Below, piece by piece: positions 15,701-22,680 of a stretch of DNA of 64,000 bases. Where the stretch lies: NCBI RefSeq assembly GCF_000959445.1, contig NZ_CP009629.1, forward strand, positions 38,621 to 102,620, read 5' to 3'. The translations under genes were made by a program, and so were the position numbers. The notes under the pieces were generated by a model. That model saw only the letters and a program-made list of their open reading frames with translations, did not search any database and was not told the DNA's origin. This stretch comes from Burkholderia vietnamiensis LMG 10929. Its GTDB lineage: Bacteria > Pseudomonadota > Gammaproteobacteria > Burkholderiales > Burkholderiaceae. The first letter of the stretch is position 1; each line of letters begins with the position of its first letter.

Positions 15701-18700
15701 CCGGTCAAGTTCCTGCGGCGGCATGCCGATTTTCTTGAAGCTCGAATGCCCGACGATAACCGCGTCCCAATCCCCCGTCGCGATCCGGGCGAAGAGCCGC
15801 TCGCGATTTTCCCTCTGGAAATCGCTCTTCTCCGCGATCAGCACGTTCGCGTCCGGGTACAGCTTGTAGATGTCGTCTTTCCACTGGAGCAGCAAATGGT
15901 TCGGCACGACGAACATGGCCTTCTTCGTCAGCCCCATGCGCTTGCTTTCCATTGCGGTCGCGATGCACGCGAACGTCTTGCCGGCGCCGACCACGTGGTC
16001 GTATAGCTCGGTGCCATCCTGAATGCCACGCCAGATTGCATTCTTCTGGCTCGGCCGGAGCTCGACCGCGTTCGATGCGCCCGGCAACGTCAGGTGGGAG
16101 CCGTCGTATCGCGGCGCGACGTTCGTATTGAAACGCTCATTGTAGAGCGTGGCCAGTATGTCACGGCGTGATTTGTCTTCCCATACCCAATCGAGGAACG
16201 CTTGGCGAATTTCGTCGGCCTTCTGGCTCGCAGCGGCGGTCTTCGCCTCGTTTGTCTTGCGGATCGGGTTGCGGTTTTCATCGTAGCCGACGATATCCTC
16301 GACTACGATCGCCTTGTTCGACAGAATCGCCTCAAGAATCTTGTTCGCGGGCATATCCTCCGTGCCCCACGTGACGCGCATCGTCGTCTGGTCCCCCAGT
16401 CCAACCTTCGCCACCCATTTCCCGAGCGTAGGCTGATATGACACACTGCGATGCACACCGCCGAAGATGTGCGTGACAAAGTCATCGACCACCCGATCCG
16501 GCACCCATGTCGATCCAAGCTGAATCGAAATATCGACAGGCTCGATGTCCTGCGGCTGCACGAGTCGTAACGCCTCGACGTTACCGCCGTAACGTGGATC
16601 GTCAAGCGCCGCGGCCTGCGCGATCTTCAGCTTTTCCTTTACGTTCCCCGTCAGGTAGCGATCGGCGGTTTCCCACCGTTGCCCCTCGGGGTTCTGAAAA
16701 ATAAGGCCCTGAAGCTCGCGGACAATCACGTCCTCGTCACGGCCGCTCAGGCGCACCATCAGATCGAGGTCGACGCCGCCCGTTTCGTTCATCGATACCA
16801 CTAGCGCGTCTTTTGCGCTGCTGACGCTGGTAATTTCGCGGCGCGGGTTCATCACTCGCCGCGTGAAGATCGCCGCTTTCCGCGCGCTCGGCTCGCGTGC
16901 CTCGACGCCATGCTTGCGCGCGAGATCCTTTGAGATGCCCTTGTCGTAATCGCGTTCGAGTGATTGAAGAAGGGGGAAATCCGGGTCTTCGCCCATCGCC
17001 TGCTTGTTCACGAGCGCGCTGATATAGCCATTGCGCTTTACGAAGCCGTCGTACGCACGATTGAGCCGCACACGCATCGCTTCGAGCGTCGCATCGTCCA
17101 TGTCGTCGTCGCGCTCCGCGCGCATCAGCTCACGCAGCGCGACGCGAATCTCGACCAACCCTTTAATCCGCTCGAGCGCCTTCTCGCTCTTGCCTTCGAC
17201 CAGGCGGGCCTGCCGACCGTCCAGAAGGTCATCGAGACGCTGCGCGACACGGTCGGCTTCTGTCACAAAATACGCGCCGATTTTCACGGTCTCGGGCACG
17301 TCGATCGGCTCGGCGGCAACGGCGGCGATTGCGCGCTCGGTGGTGCGGCCAATGTAGATGCCTTCCGGCAATTGCTGAATCGCAGCGGCGAGTTCGGCCA
17401 CGAGGTCCTGTCCCTCGGGCGCGATTAGGGCTGGTGTGCCCTCGGCGTATTGCGTGCCGGCGCGCTGCATCGAGCCGAGCATCATGTGCGGTCGGTCGAT
17501 GAAATACGTGTTCAGCGGCATGTCCGGCCCGCCGAGTGCATCGACAATCTCCCCGACATCAACCCAGCTTCGCTCGGGCGTCTCGCCAGCACGCGCCCTT
17601 TGCAGGAAAACGATATCCGTCGTGACTTCCGTCAGCGCGTTCTTCTTGAACGCCGTGTTCGGCAGACGGATTGCGCCGACCAGGTGCGCCCGGTCGGCAA
17701 CATGTGAGCGTGCGGTGCTGTCTCGCGCGTCCATGAAGTAGTTCGACACCACGACGGCCACGAGCCCGCCGTCACGAACCTTGTCCAGCGACTTCGAGAT
17801 GAAATAATTGTGGATCGAAAACGACGAGATATCGCGGTGGTGTGCGTCGTAGACGGACTGGCTTCCGAATGGCGGGTTGCCGATCGCCAGATCGAAATAC
17901 CCGCCCGGAATGGTGACTTCCTGAAAGCCCTTGTTGATGACCGACGCTGACGGATACAGATGTTTGGCAATGCGCGCCGTCACCGGATCAAGCTCGACGG
18001 CGGTGACATGCGAGCGTTCGCGCAACGCCTCGGGCATCAACCCGACGAAATTGCCGCTGCCAACCGCAGGTTCGAGCGTGCGGCCACCGGTGTAGCCGAA
18101 GCGATCGAGCGCCTGGTACATCCCTTCGATGACGGGCTGGGCCGTGTAGTGCGCGTCTTGCGTCGATCGGCGCGCGGCCTCGTATTCGTCCTTGGGCAGC
18201 AGTTCGGCCAACTCCTGATACTCCGCCCGCCATTCCGTGTTCCGATGATCAAACGCCTGCGGAATGCCGCCCCAGCCGACGTACCGCACGAGCACAGCCT
18301 GATCCTCGCGCGTCGCCGGCCGGCCATCCGCCTCCAGATCCTTTAGCACGCGAAGCGCTGCAACGTTATCGCGGTACTTCGTTTTTGCTCCGCCCTGGCC
18401 TAGCCGGTCGGCGAGCGTGATCGTGTAATCGCTGGCCGGCGTTACAGCAACTCGGTCTGCACTCCATTCAACCTCAGGATTTCGTGCTCCGTCACCCCTT
18501 GCTGCAACTGCTCCGCCGCTTCCAGCAAGATCGTGTGCTCGATCACCTGCTGGTCCAGCAGCCGACCCAGCAACACCACCTCTCCCTCCGTCTCCAGCGC
18601 CTTGAGCTTCGCCGGTGAGTTGAGCGCCCAGCGGTCGAGAATCTTCCACGCGCGCAGGTGGAACGGCTCCGACCGAACTGAAGAGATCGTCTCCGTGGAA

Positions 18701-18874
18701 AGGACCCGTTTTGCCACGTCCAGCGGCTTCATTTCTCCGGTCAACATCTTTTGCTCCTGTCTGTTCATCCACTGGGTTCGCAGCGGCATCTTCGTTGATT
18801 CGATCGATCGCCGCAACGGTCTCATTGAAACTGAAATCGAACGCAAGTTGGGCCTGTTGGTTGTTTCGCTTCAT
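12734..18874 (-). CDS. giant polyvalent protein: N6-methylase plus SF2 helicase with KfrB-like tail
   Basis: 2046 residues. After a low-complexity N-terminus (to about 140), an Eco57I-like methylase domain carries motif I (LEPAVGSGNF, about 267-276) and motif IV NPPF (333-336). A Snf2/SF2 helicase follows: Walker A VVGAGKT at about 961-967, VDEADEF near 1123-1129, TGTPVANT near 1176, and REGRIVRQGN in motif VI. The last 65 residues (AGRIVGQTDHYLVQDAG ... VGDYVRLSY) form a KfrB-like module shared with five other proteins here. Such proteins are proposed to enter the recipient and protect incoming DNA; that role is inferred. The ATG at 18874 has an AAAGG site, but a small gene overlaps codons 43-144. 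Confidence 0.88.
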   Translation of the reverse strand: MKRNNQQAQLAFDFSFNETVAAIDRINEDAAANPVDEQTGAKDVDRRNEAAGRGKTGPFHGDDLFSSVGAVPPARVEDSRPLGAQLTGEAQGAGDGGRGGVAGSAAGPAGDRAHDLAGSGGAVAARGDGARNPEVEWSADRVAVTPASDYTITLADRLGQGGAKTKYRDNVAALRVLKDLEADGRPATREDQAVLVRYVGWGGIPQAFDHRNTEWRAEYQELAELLPKDEYEAARRSTQDAHYTAQPVIEGMYQALDRFGYTGGRTLEPAVGSGNFVGLMPEALRERSHVTAVELDPVTARIAKHLYPSASVINKGFQEVTIPGGYFDLAIGNPPFGSQSVYDAHHRDISSFSIHNYFISKSLDKVRDGGLVAVVVSNYFMDARDSTARSHVADRAHLVGAIRLPNTAFKKNALTEVTTDIVFLQRARAGETPERSWVDVGEIVDALGGPDMPLNTYFIDRPHMMLGSMQRAGTQYAEGTPALIAPEGQDLVAELAAAIQQLPEGIYIGRTTERAIAAVAAEPIDVPETVKIGAYFVTEADRVAQRLDDLLDGRQARLVEGKSEKALERIKGLVEIRVALRELMRAERDDDMDDATLEAMRVRLNRAYDGFVKRNGYISALVNKQAMGEDPDFPLLQSLERDYDKGISKDLARKHGVEAREPSARKAAIFTRRVMNPRREITSVSSAKDALVVSMNETGGVDLDLMVRLSGRDEDVIVRELQGLIFQNPEGQRWETADRYLTGNVKEKLKIAQAAALDDPRYGGNVEALRLVQPQDIEPVDISIQLGSTWVPDRVVDDFVTHIFGGVHRSVSYQPTLGKWVAKVGLGDQTTMRVTWGTEDMPANKILEAILSNKAIVVEDIVGYDENRNPIRKTNEAKTAAASQKADEIRQAFLDWVWEDKSRRDILATLYNERFNTNVAPRYDGSHLTLPGASNAVELRPSQKNAIWRGIQDGTELYDHVVGAGKTFACIATAMESKRMGLTKKAMFVVPNHLLLQWKDDIYKLYPDANVLIAEKSDFQRENRERLFARIATGDWDAVIVGHSSFKKIGMPPQELDRILNEQIDDLTDAIIQIKSEKGDRLTIKQMEKARDRMEAKLKRAAETGAKDRVVTFDELGVDALFVDEADEFKNLFITTSLSGVAGLGNLQGSDKAFDLFVKARYLQSEHGGRGVYFATGTPVANTIAEIYTMQRYMQYDELKSRGIHHFDAWASTFGQVVTGWELDATGVNYRLNSRFAKFQNVPELQALYRSFADVVTREDLERQAAERGTRFPVPKIKGGKPQIVVVDRSPLQARYMGEQMPVLDSEGNEIRREDGGVITDWTPGSIIHRMENLPRDPSKDNPLKITNDARKAGLDFRLIDPDAPDFEGSKTNVAVDEMVRIYNAWSHKRGTQLVFCDLSTPKGPPKPVTVGAVVQDAENDGQGEDGPDEEQEVSMDELLTSRGSGKFSVYDDIREKLIARGIPAEEIRFIHEAKTDLQRAKLFEQVRRGDVRFLLGSTSKMGAGTNVQALLVAEHNLDAPWRPRDLEQREGRIVRQGNLLYAEDPDGFEIELLRYATKQTYDARMWQTIEYKARAIEQFRKGDGLSRVIEDVAGEAANAAEMKAAATGNPLIFLQVQLSADLKKMEALHANYKRNRHSLENRVEWLALADDRAERVLTDFRKDVVLRDTNTSDEWKMKVGANVFDADSKEHLMESILSGMQRAIEGRAKHLGDKAQVVHIGEYRGFKVTATADARHVQFALKGSRVYVPGNLVYSRDDKFSVTGFIQRMDNALNGIESDIAYTIENNEAEHVELEKVRQELTKPFVQLVELELLRKNNADVMTELRKMQDDPAYVSTWEPATLESMGGRDGDLFSAVDPDMAERAAREQAYATEVRESIDKAAQDYLRGAHEPLRTADIFNRGHEALFEWEGGRDVHAGLIERIKSDADLAAAVATAPGKRFASEEMLDAAESVLQFKALAMSKVTELGLMPEFAQRDGGAYAGRIVGQTDHYLVQDAGVGKGILHHRGDMVMTAPVKVGDYVRLSYRAGHAVVRGHESAAGIER
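18442..18747 (-). CDS. unknown 101-aa protein nested in another frame of the giant gene
   Basis: ATG at 18747 has a strong ACAGGAG site 6 bases upstream, and the protein (MLTGEMKPLDVAKRVLSTET, FHLRAWKILDRWALNS, EGEVVLLGRLLDQQVIEHT) has normal, helical composition. In the same DNA the giant gene's frame reads Gly/Ala/Arg-rich low-complexity sequence, typical of the non-coding frame of GC-rich DNA. So this frame looks like the primary gene here, and the helicase may really begin later or overlap it. No function known. Confidence 0.65.
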   Translation of the reverse strand: MLTGEMKPLDVAKRVLSTETISSVRSEPFHLRAWKILDRWALNSPAKLKALETEGEVVLLGRLLDQQVIEHTILLEAAEQLQQGVTEHEILRLNGVQTELL

Positions 18875-19087
18875 CGCGAGCCTTTCAACGTAACGTGAAA
18901 TTTGCTAGGCTCTCGCTGCCTAACGGCAGGAGGCTTCGGCGTGGCTCACTGGCCCAATCCAGTGTGCTCGTGATCCAGGCGTGCTCCAACACGTCTGGAT
19001 CGCTTCCTTATCGAGCCGCGCGCAAAGCCCTTGGGCTATGCAACGCGCTTCACACTGAATGATATAAATAAATGATTAACCACTCAT

Positions 19088-19101
19088 CCGACTATAGTCG
19101 G
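19088..19101. promoter_or_regulatory. CCGACTATAGTCGG palindrome (operator family B)
   Basis: A perfect 14-bp palindrome in the 243-base gap upstream of the giant gene (18875-19117). The identical 14-mer occurs at 49407-49420, just before the XRE regulator gene. Binding by that regulator is inferred. The rest of this gap holds an AATGATATA element at 19059-19067 and no gene. Confidence 0.65.
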
Positions 19102-19109
19102 CAAACCTC

Positions 19110-19123
19110 TTCTGACGTCAGAA
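19110..19123. promoter_or_regulatory. TTCTGACGTCAGAA palindrome (family A, copy 1)
   Basis: A perfect palindrome overlapping the stop codon of the gene 19118-19351. It is the first of nine copies of TTCYRACGTYRGAA in the window; see the dedicated finding. Confidence 0.75.
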
Positions 19124-19351
19124 ATCCTCCCCGTCAAAGAGAGAATCCGTGATCGGCTTCAGATTCTCCACCTTCACGGCAAACTTCACGGTCTCACCAT
19201 TCTTCCCGACGCCCTCGACGACCATCCGGCTTCCGGGCGCCGGACCAAGAACGCGGACCACGTATCCCCTGCGCAAGGTCGTACTGTATCGACCGTTATA
19301 TCGCGCGAGCGCTTTGGGTTCCGGTCGCCACGATTCTCCTTGTTTGCTCAC
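19118..19351 (-). CDS. unknown 77-aa beta-rich protein
   Basis: GTG at 19351 is chosen because AGGAGG lies 7 bases upstream; an in-frame ATG at 19369 overlaps that site. The protein (YSTTLRRGYVVRVLGPAPGS, then VEGVGKNGETVKFAVKVENL) alternates strands and turns as in small SH3-like barrels and ends acidic (DSLFDGEDF). Its stop codon is inside the family A palindrome. Function unknown. Confidence 0.55.
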   Translation of the reverse strand: MSKQGESWRPEPKALARYNGRYSTTLRRGYVVRVLGPAPGSRMVVEGVGKNGETVKFAVKVENLKPITDSLFDGEDF

Positions 19352-19540
19352 CAGAATGCCTCCTCGCACGCTACTTACCGCGAAAGCCGGTTAGTCGACC
19401 ATTGCTGCGTCATGAGCGATTATCCAATCCGCCCACGCTATCTCGACCACCGATATTACCCACCATCGATGTGTGAGCGGTGATTCAAGATACCAGCCAA
19501 CGTTGGCGATAGCTGGTGCGAACCTAGAACTTAGGTTCTC

Positions 19541-19831
19541 CTACTCCTGAACGATCAAATAGGCGCCGCGATCTTTGCCGGCAATCCAGGCAGGAGGCTT
19601 GCCTCGGCCGCTCCACATCTTGCCAGATGCCGGATCGCGATACTTCGCTTCGACAGGCGCGCGCGACTTCTTCTCACGCTTGCCGGCCAACTCCCCGACC
19701 TTGATCGCAAAATCAGCCATCAGTTGCCGGATGGTCGTCAGCGCTCCTTCCCGTTCTTGCGAGCGGGCCGTTGCGATCTGCTTATCGAGCGCAGCGCGCT
19801 CGGCCAGTAGCTCTCGGTAATTCTTAGTCAT
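19541..19831 (-). CDS. H-NS family nucleoid protein
   Basis: Starting at the ATG at 19831 (MTKNYRELLAERAALDKQIA) gives 96 residues, the normal size for Burkholderia-type H-NS. The first 60 residues form the coiled-coil oligomerisation part. The DNA-binding part reads AKYRDPASGKMWSGRGKPPA followed by WIAGKDRGAYLI, with the intact GRGKPP loop that contacts the AT-rich minor groove. Plasmid-borne H-NS commonly silences transfer genes to lower host cost. The promoter region holds AATGATATCA (19928-19937). Differs clearly from the copy at 2094. Confidence 0.9.
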   Translation of the reverse strand: MTKNYRELLAERAALDKQIATARSQEREGALTTIRQLMADFAIKVGELAGKREKKSRAPVEAKYRDPASGKMWSGRGKPPAWIAGKDRGAYLIVQE

Positions 19832-19927
19832 AGGTAAATCAAGCTCCAAAAATAAAGGTGGTACCGCTCTCATGCTTTTCGAATCAGGCAACGCGGAGAT
19901 GGCCTGCTAATGCTAGCGCCGCAGCAG

Positions 19928-19957
19928 AATGATATCAAGCTATTTTTATATCACTCT
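19928..19957. promoter_or_regulatory. AT-rich operator-like pair upstream of the H-NS gene (family C)
   Basis: AATGATATCA (19928-19937) and TATATCACT (19949-19957) flank a TATTTT stretch. They match a motif, roughly AATGATATCATT, recurring in at least seven other promoter regions of this element. They lie about 100 bases before the H-NS start. Confidence 0.5.
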
Positions 19958-20170
19958 GAAATTTGATTCGGCATCATTTCGCCGTAGAGCATTTTCTGTA
20001 ACGCTGAAGCGCATGGAATGCCCAAAGGGTCGCGGGCAACCATCCCACGATGCTCAACTGGAGCAGCAAACAAGCTACGCTCGCTGCAGGGCGCCGAATC
20101 GTCAAGAACGTCAACCAGGGAAACACTGCCGCGATCGCAAGACGCTTCAGCCCTTGCTGTAGCTTTCGGT

Positions 20171-20995
20171 CTACCGCCATCCGTCAGATCCCTCAGTTTC
20201 CTCATCATACGCACGAGTACCATTGCATTCTGGATAGGCAGAGCACCCCCAAAGAGCGCTTCCGTGTCTCCGCGAATACCGTCGGCACATTGGGTGCCCG
20301 CAGTCCGGACATAACGGTGCGCTGCTTCCTAATCTCGAAATCGCACCAGATCCACGCTGCACCGATCCTACAAGTTCCAGCAAGTTGTCGCCGCTGACCA
20401 ACTCGATGTCCTTCCCGTCAGCGAAGGCCCGCGCGTCACGTGTGAATTTCCCCACGCACACGATTTTCACGCCCGACGCCTGATGATGAAGCATCAGACC
20501 GGCCATTTCCCGTACAACGCTCGCGCCTACGCTATTCGCGCGCCACTGCTTGCATTGCACGAGGATTTTCTCGCGCGGCCGTATCAACACGAGATCTACA
20601 CCGCCATCGGCTCCTCCTTGGCCAACGACATTCACGACATATCCGAGTCTCCTGTAAGCCTCACCGACGAGCCGCTCAAATTCTCTCCAGCTCAACTCCT
20701 TCAGACTATTGAGGTTTCGCTGCGAGTCCAGCAGCTGGCCGCGCAAGTCAGCTCGCCACGCAGCGACCAGGCCGGACAGACAACCGACCGCGGCCAGCAC
20801 TAGTGCGAACCGCAAGGACCAGCGCGACGCGAACAGCAACGCAAGTGCGTCCCATCGAGCCCGGTGTTCAGAGACCGCAGCATGATGCAAGGCGATCCAA
20901 GCCACGAGGACCGCCAGCCCGAGCATCGGACCAATCCACCACGAAGCGCCCCACGGCAAAAGCCGCACGTGCCGGGACCGGCGGCGCCTCGTCAT
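20171..20995 (-). CDS. membrane-anchored Mrr-like restriction endonuclease with zinc ribbon
   Basis: Two N-terminal membrane segments (about 20-38 and 62-80) precede an Mrr_cat nuclease domain: LSWREFERLVGEAYRRLGY, then GGADGGVDLVLI with Asp134, and KILVQCKQW, the (Q/E)xK motif at 147-149. The C-terminal 45 residues form a topoisomerase-type zinc ribbon (CPDCGHPM ... WGCSAYPEC). Such membrane-linked Mrr proteins are widespread and of uncertain role, often suggested to act on foreign or modified DNA. It is the last gene of the virD4 operon, overlapping the preceding gene by 4 bases. A role in DNA processing during transfer is possible but unproven. Confidence 0.85.
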   Translation of the reverse strand: MTRRRRSRHVRLLPWGASWWIGPMLGLAVLVAWIALHHAAVSEHRARWDALALLFASRWSLRFALVLAAVGCLSGLVAAWRADLRGQLLDSQRNLNSLKELSWREFERLVGEAYRRLGYVVNVVGQGGADGGVDLVLIRPREKILVQCKQWRANSVGASVVREMAGLMLHHQASGVKIVCVGKFTRDARAFADGKDIELVSGDNLLELVGSVQRGSGAISRLGSSAPLCPDCGHPMCRRYSRRHGSALWGCSAYPECNGTRAYDEETEGSDGWR

Positions 20996-21363
20996 CCTTG
21001 CGGCTCCGTTACGGGGCAGCTTTTGTCGGCGTGAGCTTCAACCATTCGGTATTGCGTGACCAAAAGCGTCACCATGCTCGTTTTCTCACCCAACCAGACC
21101 TTGCCACTAACTCGCAAAACCCCGGCCTCACGGGGCAGCGTGACGCGCGCTGCGTCGAAGGCGATGTTCACTCGCGCATCGTGCGTCTCCAGCACACCGA
21201 AGACGCGATCGCGGTACATGTTGCCCGCATTAGGTTGGAAAAACCCCTCGACGTCGTGCATGACCGGCAACCGCTTACCTACACGTCGCAACGCTGCAAG
21301 CAGCGTAGACGGCCGTTGATCGAAAGTAGCCGTATTACCTCCCCGTCTCTCAATGAAATTCAA
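20992..21363 (-). CDS. unknown protein, about 123 aa
   Basis: The best start is a TTG at 21363 (LNFIERRGGNTATFDQRPST), since CGGAG lies about 7 bases before it and the frame overlaps the transglycosylase stop. It contains RDRVFGVLETHDARVNIAFD and a beta-rich stretch (VSGKVWLGEKTSMVTLLVTQ). No motif recognised. Position between virB1 and the Mrr-like gene, with coupled overlaps on both sides, implies co-expression with the transfer operon. Confidence 0.55.
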   Translation of the reverse strand: MNFIERRGGNTATFDQRPSTLLAALRRVGKRLPVMHDVEGFFQPNAGNMYRDRVFGVLETHDARVNIAFDAARVTLPREAGVLRVSGKVWLGEKTSMVTLLVTQYRMVEAHADKSCPVTEPQG

Positions 21364-22045
21364 CGTCCAACTCCGAAAATTTCGCCTGCAACAGCCCGCT
21401 GGAGCGCCGCGACTCACCGTACGCGCGCGCCGATCGACGCACCGATCCTGCAGGACTAGCCGAGACCGTGCGCAATGCTGTCGTTCTCAATTCCGGCACT
21501 GTCGCGCCGGCATTTGTCACAACGCGCTGAACGTACCCATTCGAGAAGCCGGAGTCGAAATTTCCCGTGTTATAGGCGGATATCGCCGCGAGCAACGCGG
21601 TTTGCTGATCCTTGTATTGCCTCAAAGCGTTGAGATAGAAGTCAGTCAGAATCTGCCCGCCCGCTTTCAAATTCACGCACGGATCGAGCACCTGCTCAAC
21701 AGTGAGGCCAAGGCGCGACAGGTTCTGACTACTGACCTGCGTCAACCCGATATCGACCAGATGCCCGTCATTAATCAGCGACTTCGCAATATCCGCAGCC
21801 TCTTGCGCTGTGCTCGGGTAGAAGCTCCGCACCATCGACTTCCGAAGCGACCACGGCAAATTGCGAGGACCGCTGTCCGCGAGCACGTACATATGACCGC
21901 GGGACTCGGTACGCACGATCGCGCTCAACGTAGTCGGGTGTACGCCTGGAGCACATTGCGCCATTAGCGTTGTGAGATCCTGCGCATGGGCAGCTTCCAA
22001 CGTCAGAAGCACGCCAACCACAGCGCACATCAGTCGGATCAGCAT
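21350..22045 (-). CDS. VirB1-like lytic transglycosylase
   Basis: A periplasmic enzyme that opens peptidoglycan for assembly of the mating channel. A signal peptide spans residues 1-21 (MLIRLMCAVVGVLLTLEAAHA). The SLT domain has the catalytic Glu47 in SAIVRTESRG, then DIGLTQVSSQN and AISAYNTGNF, the standard motifs. Length (231) suits VirB1. It overlaps the upstream unknown gene by 7 bases in the virD4 operon, far from the main trb operon. One family A palindrome (21995-22008) lies in its signal-peptide codons. Confidence 0.92.
   Translation of the reverse strand: MLIRLMCAVVGVLLTLEAAHAQDLTTLMAQCAPGVHPTTLSAIVRTESRGHMYVLADSGPRNLPWSLRKSMVRSFYPSTAQEAADIAKSLINDGHLVDIGLTQVSSQNLSRLGLTVEQVLDPCVNLKAGGQILTDFYLNALRQYKDQQTALLAAISAYNTGNFDSGFSNGYVQRVVTNAGATVPELRTTALRTVSASPAGSVRRSARAYGESRRSSGLLQAKFSELDVEFH
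21995..22008. promoter_or_regulatory. TTCCAACGTCAGAA palindrome-like site (family A, copy 2)
   Basis: A copy of TTCYRACGTYRGAA inside codons 13-17 of the virB1-like gene. Confidence 0.55.
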
Positions 22046-22680
22046 CGCTTCACCTCCTTGCTTTTATAAAATGACATCAGTGCTCGCTCGAGCCTTGCGG
22101 CGATCGCATTCGCACCTTTCTCATCCCAGCCGCATCCGCGGAAGGCCGCCGTCCCCTCGTGCCGCAGGACGGACGGCTCCAACCAACCTCCCGTATCCGG
22201 AAGCGCCCGGTCCACGCCTCCGACGGCCACAAGAAGTGCAAATTCTTTCGGACATTCGATCCTTAGCCAGTCTTGTATCTGCGCTCGATCGCTGAACTGG
22301 TCGTAATGTTGCGCGAGCACTCGCGACAACTCACTACCGATCATGTCGCTCAAACCCCACGGCCGCGCATCCCCTTCAAATCGCTCAAAATCGACAGGCG
22401 ACTCGATCGCCACGACTCGCCGGCCGAACTGCCCGTCGCAGTTCGCGGAAACGAGCAGCACGAGCAATAGCCTTTCCATCGCGGAGATCCGCGGCCAGAA
22501 TGTTGTCCAACGCGTCTGATAGCTTTCCAGCGATTCGAGGCACCAGTTGTACCGTTGCAAGAGCTTGAAAAGGTGTAACGCTGCGTCGCGCGTCATCTCC
22601 ACGGGTTCCCGACCCGGTAACACCTTCACTTTCACATGAGACGTTGCCGCGCGCACATCGCCCAAATTTGCGCTCGCCAT
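22039..22680 (-). CDS. unknown protein of the virD4 operon, 213 aa
   Basis: A soluble protein between the coupling protein and the transglycosylase genes, overlapping both. It contains LHLFKLLQRYNWCLESLESY, ISAMERLLLVLLVSANCDG and FALLVAVGGVDRALPD, with no obvious catalytic motif. The hydrophobic LLLVLLVS patch is too short for a sure membrane segment. Conserved position next to virD4 suggests a transfer role. Function unknown. Confidence 0.55.
   Translation of the reverse strand: MASANLGDVRAATSHVKVKVLPGREPVEMTRDAALHLFKLLQRYNWCLESLESYQTRWTTFWPRISAMERLLLVLLVSANCDGQFGRRVVAIESPVDFERFEGDARPWGLSDMIGSELSRVLAQHYDQFSDRAQIQDWLRIECPKEFALLVAVGGVDRALPDTGGWLEPSVLRHEGTAAFRGCGWDEKGANAIAARLERALMSFYKSKEVKRC

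Noticed and set aside
18442..18846. A longer version of the nested gene starting near 18846.
   Set aside because: The extra N-terminal codons lack a good ribosome-binding site; the ATG at 18747 has ACAGGAG and fits better.
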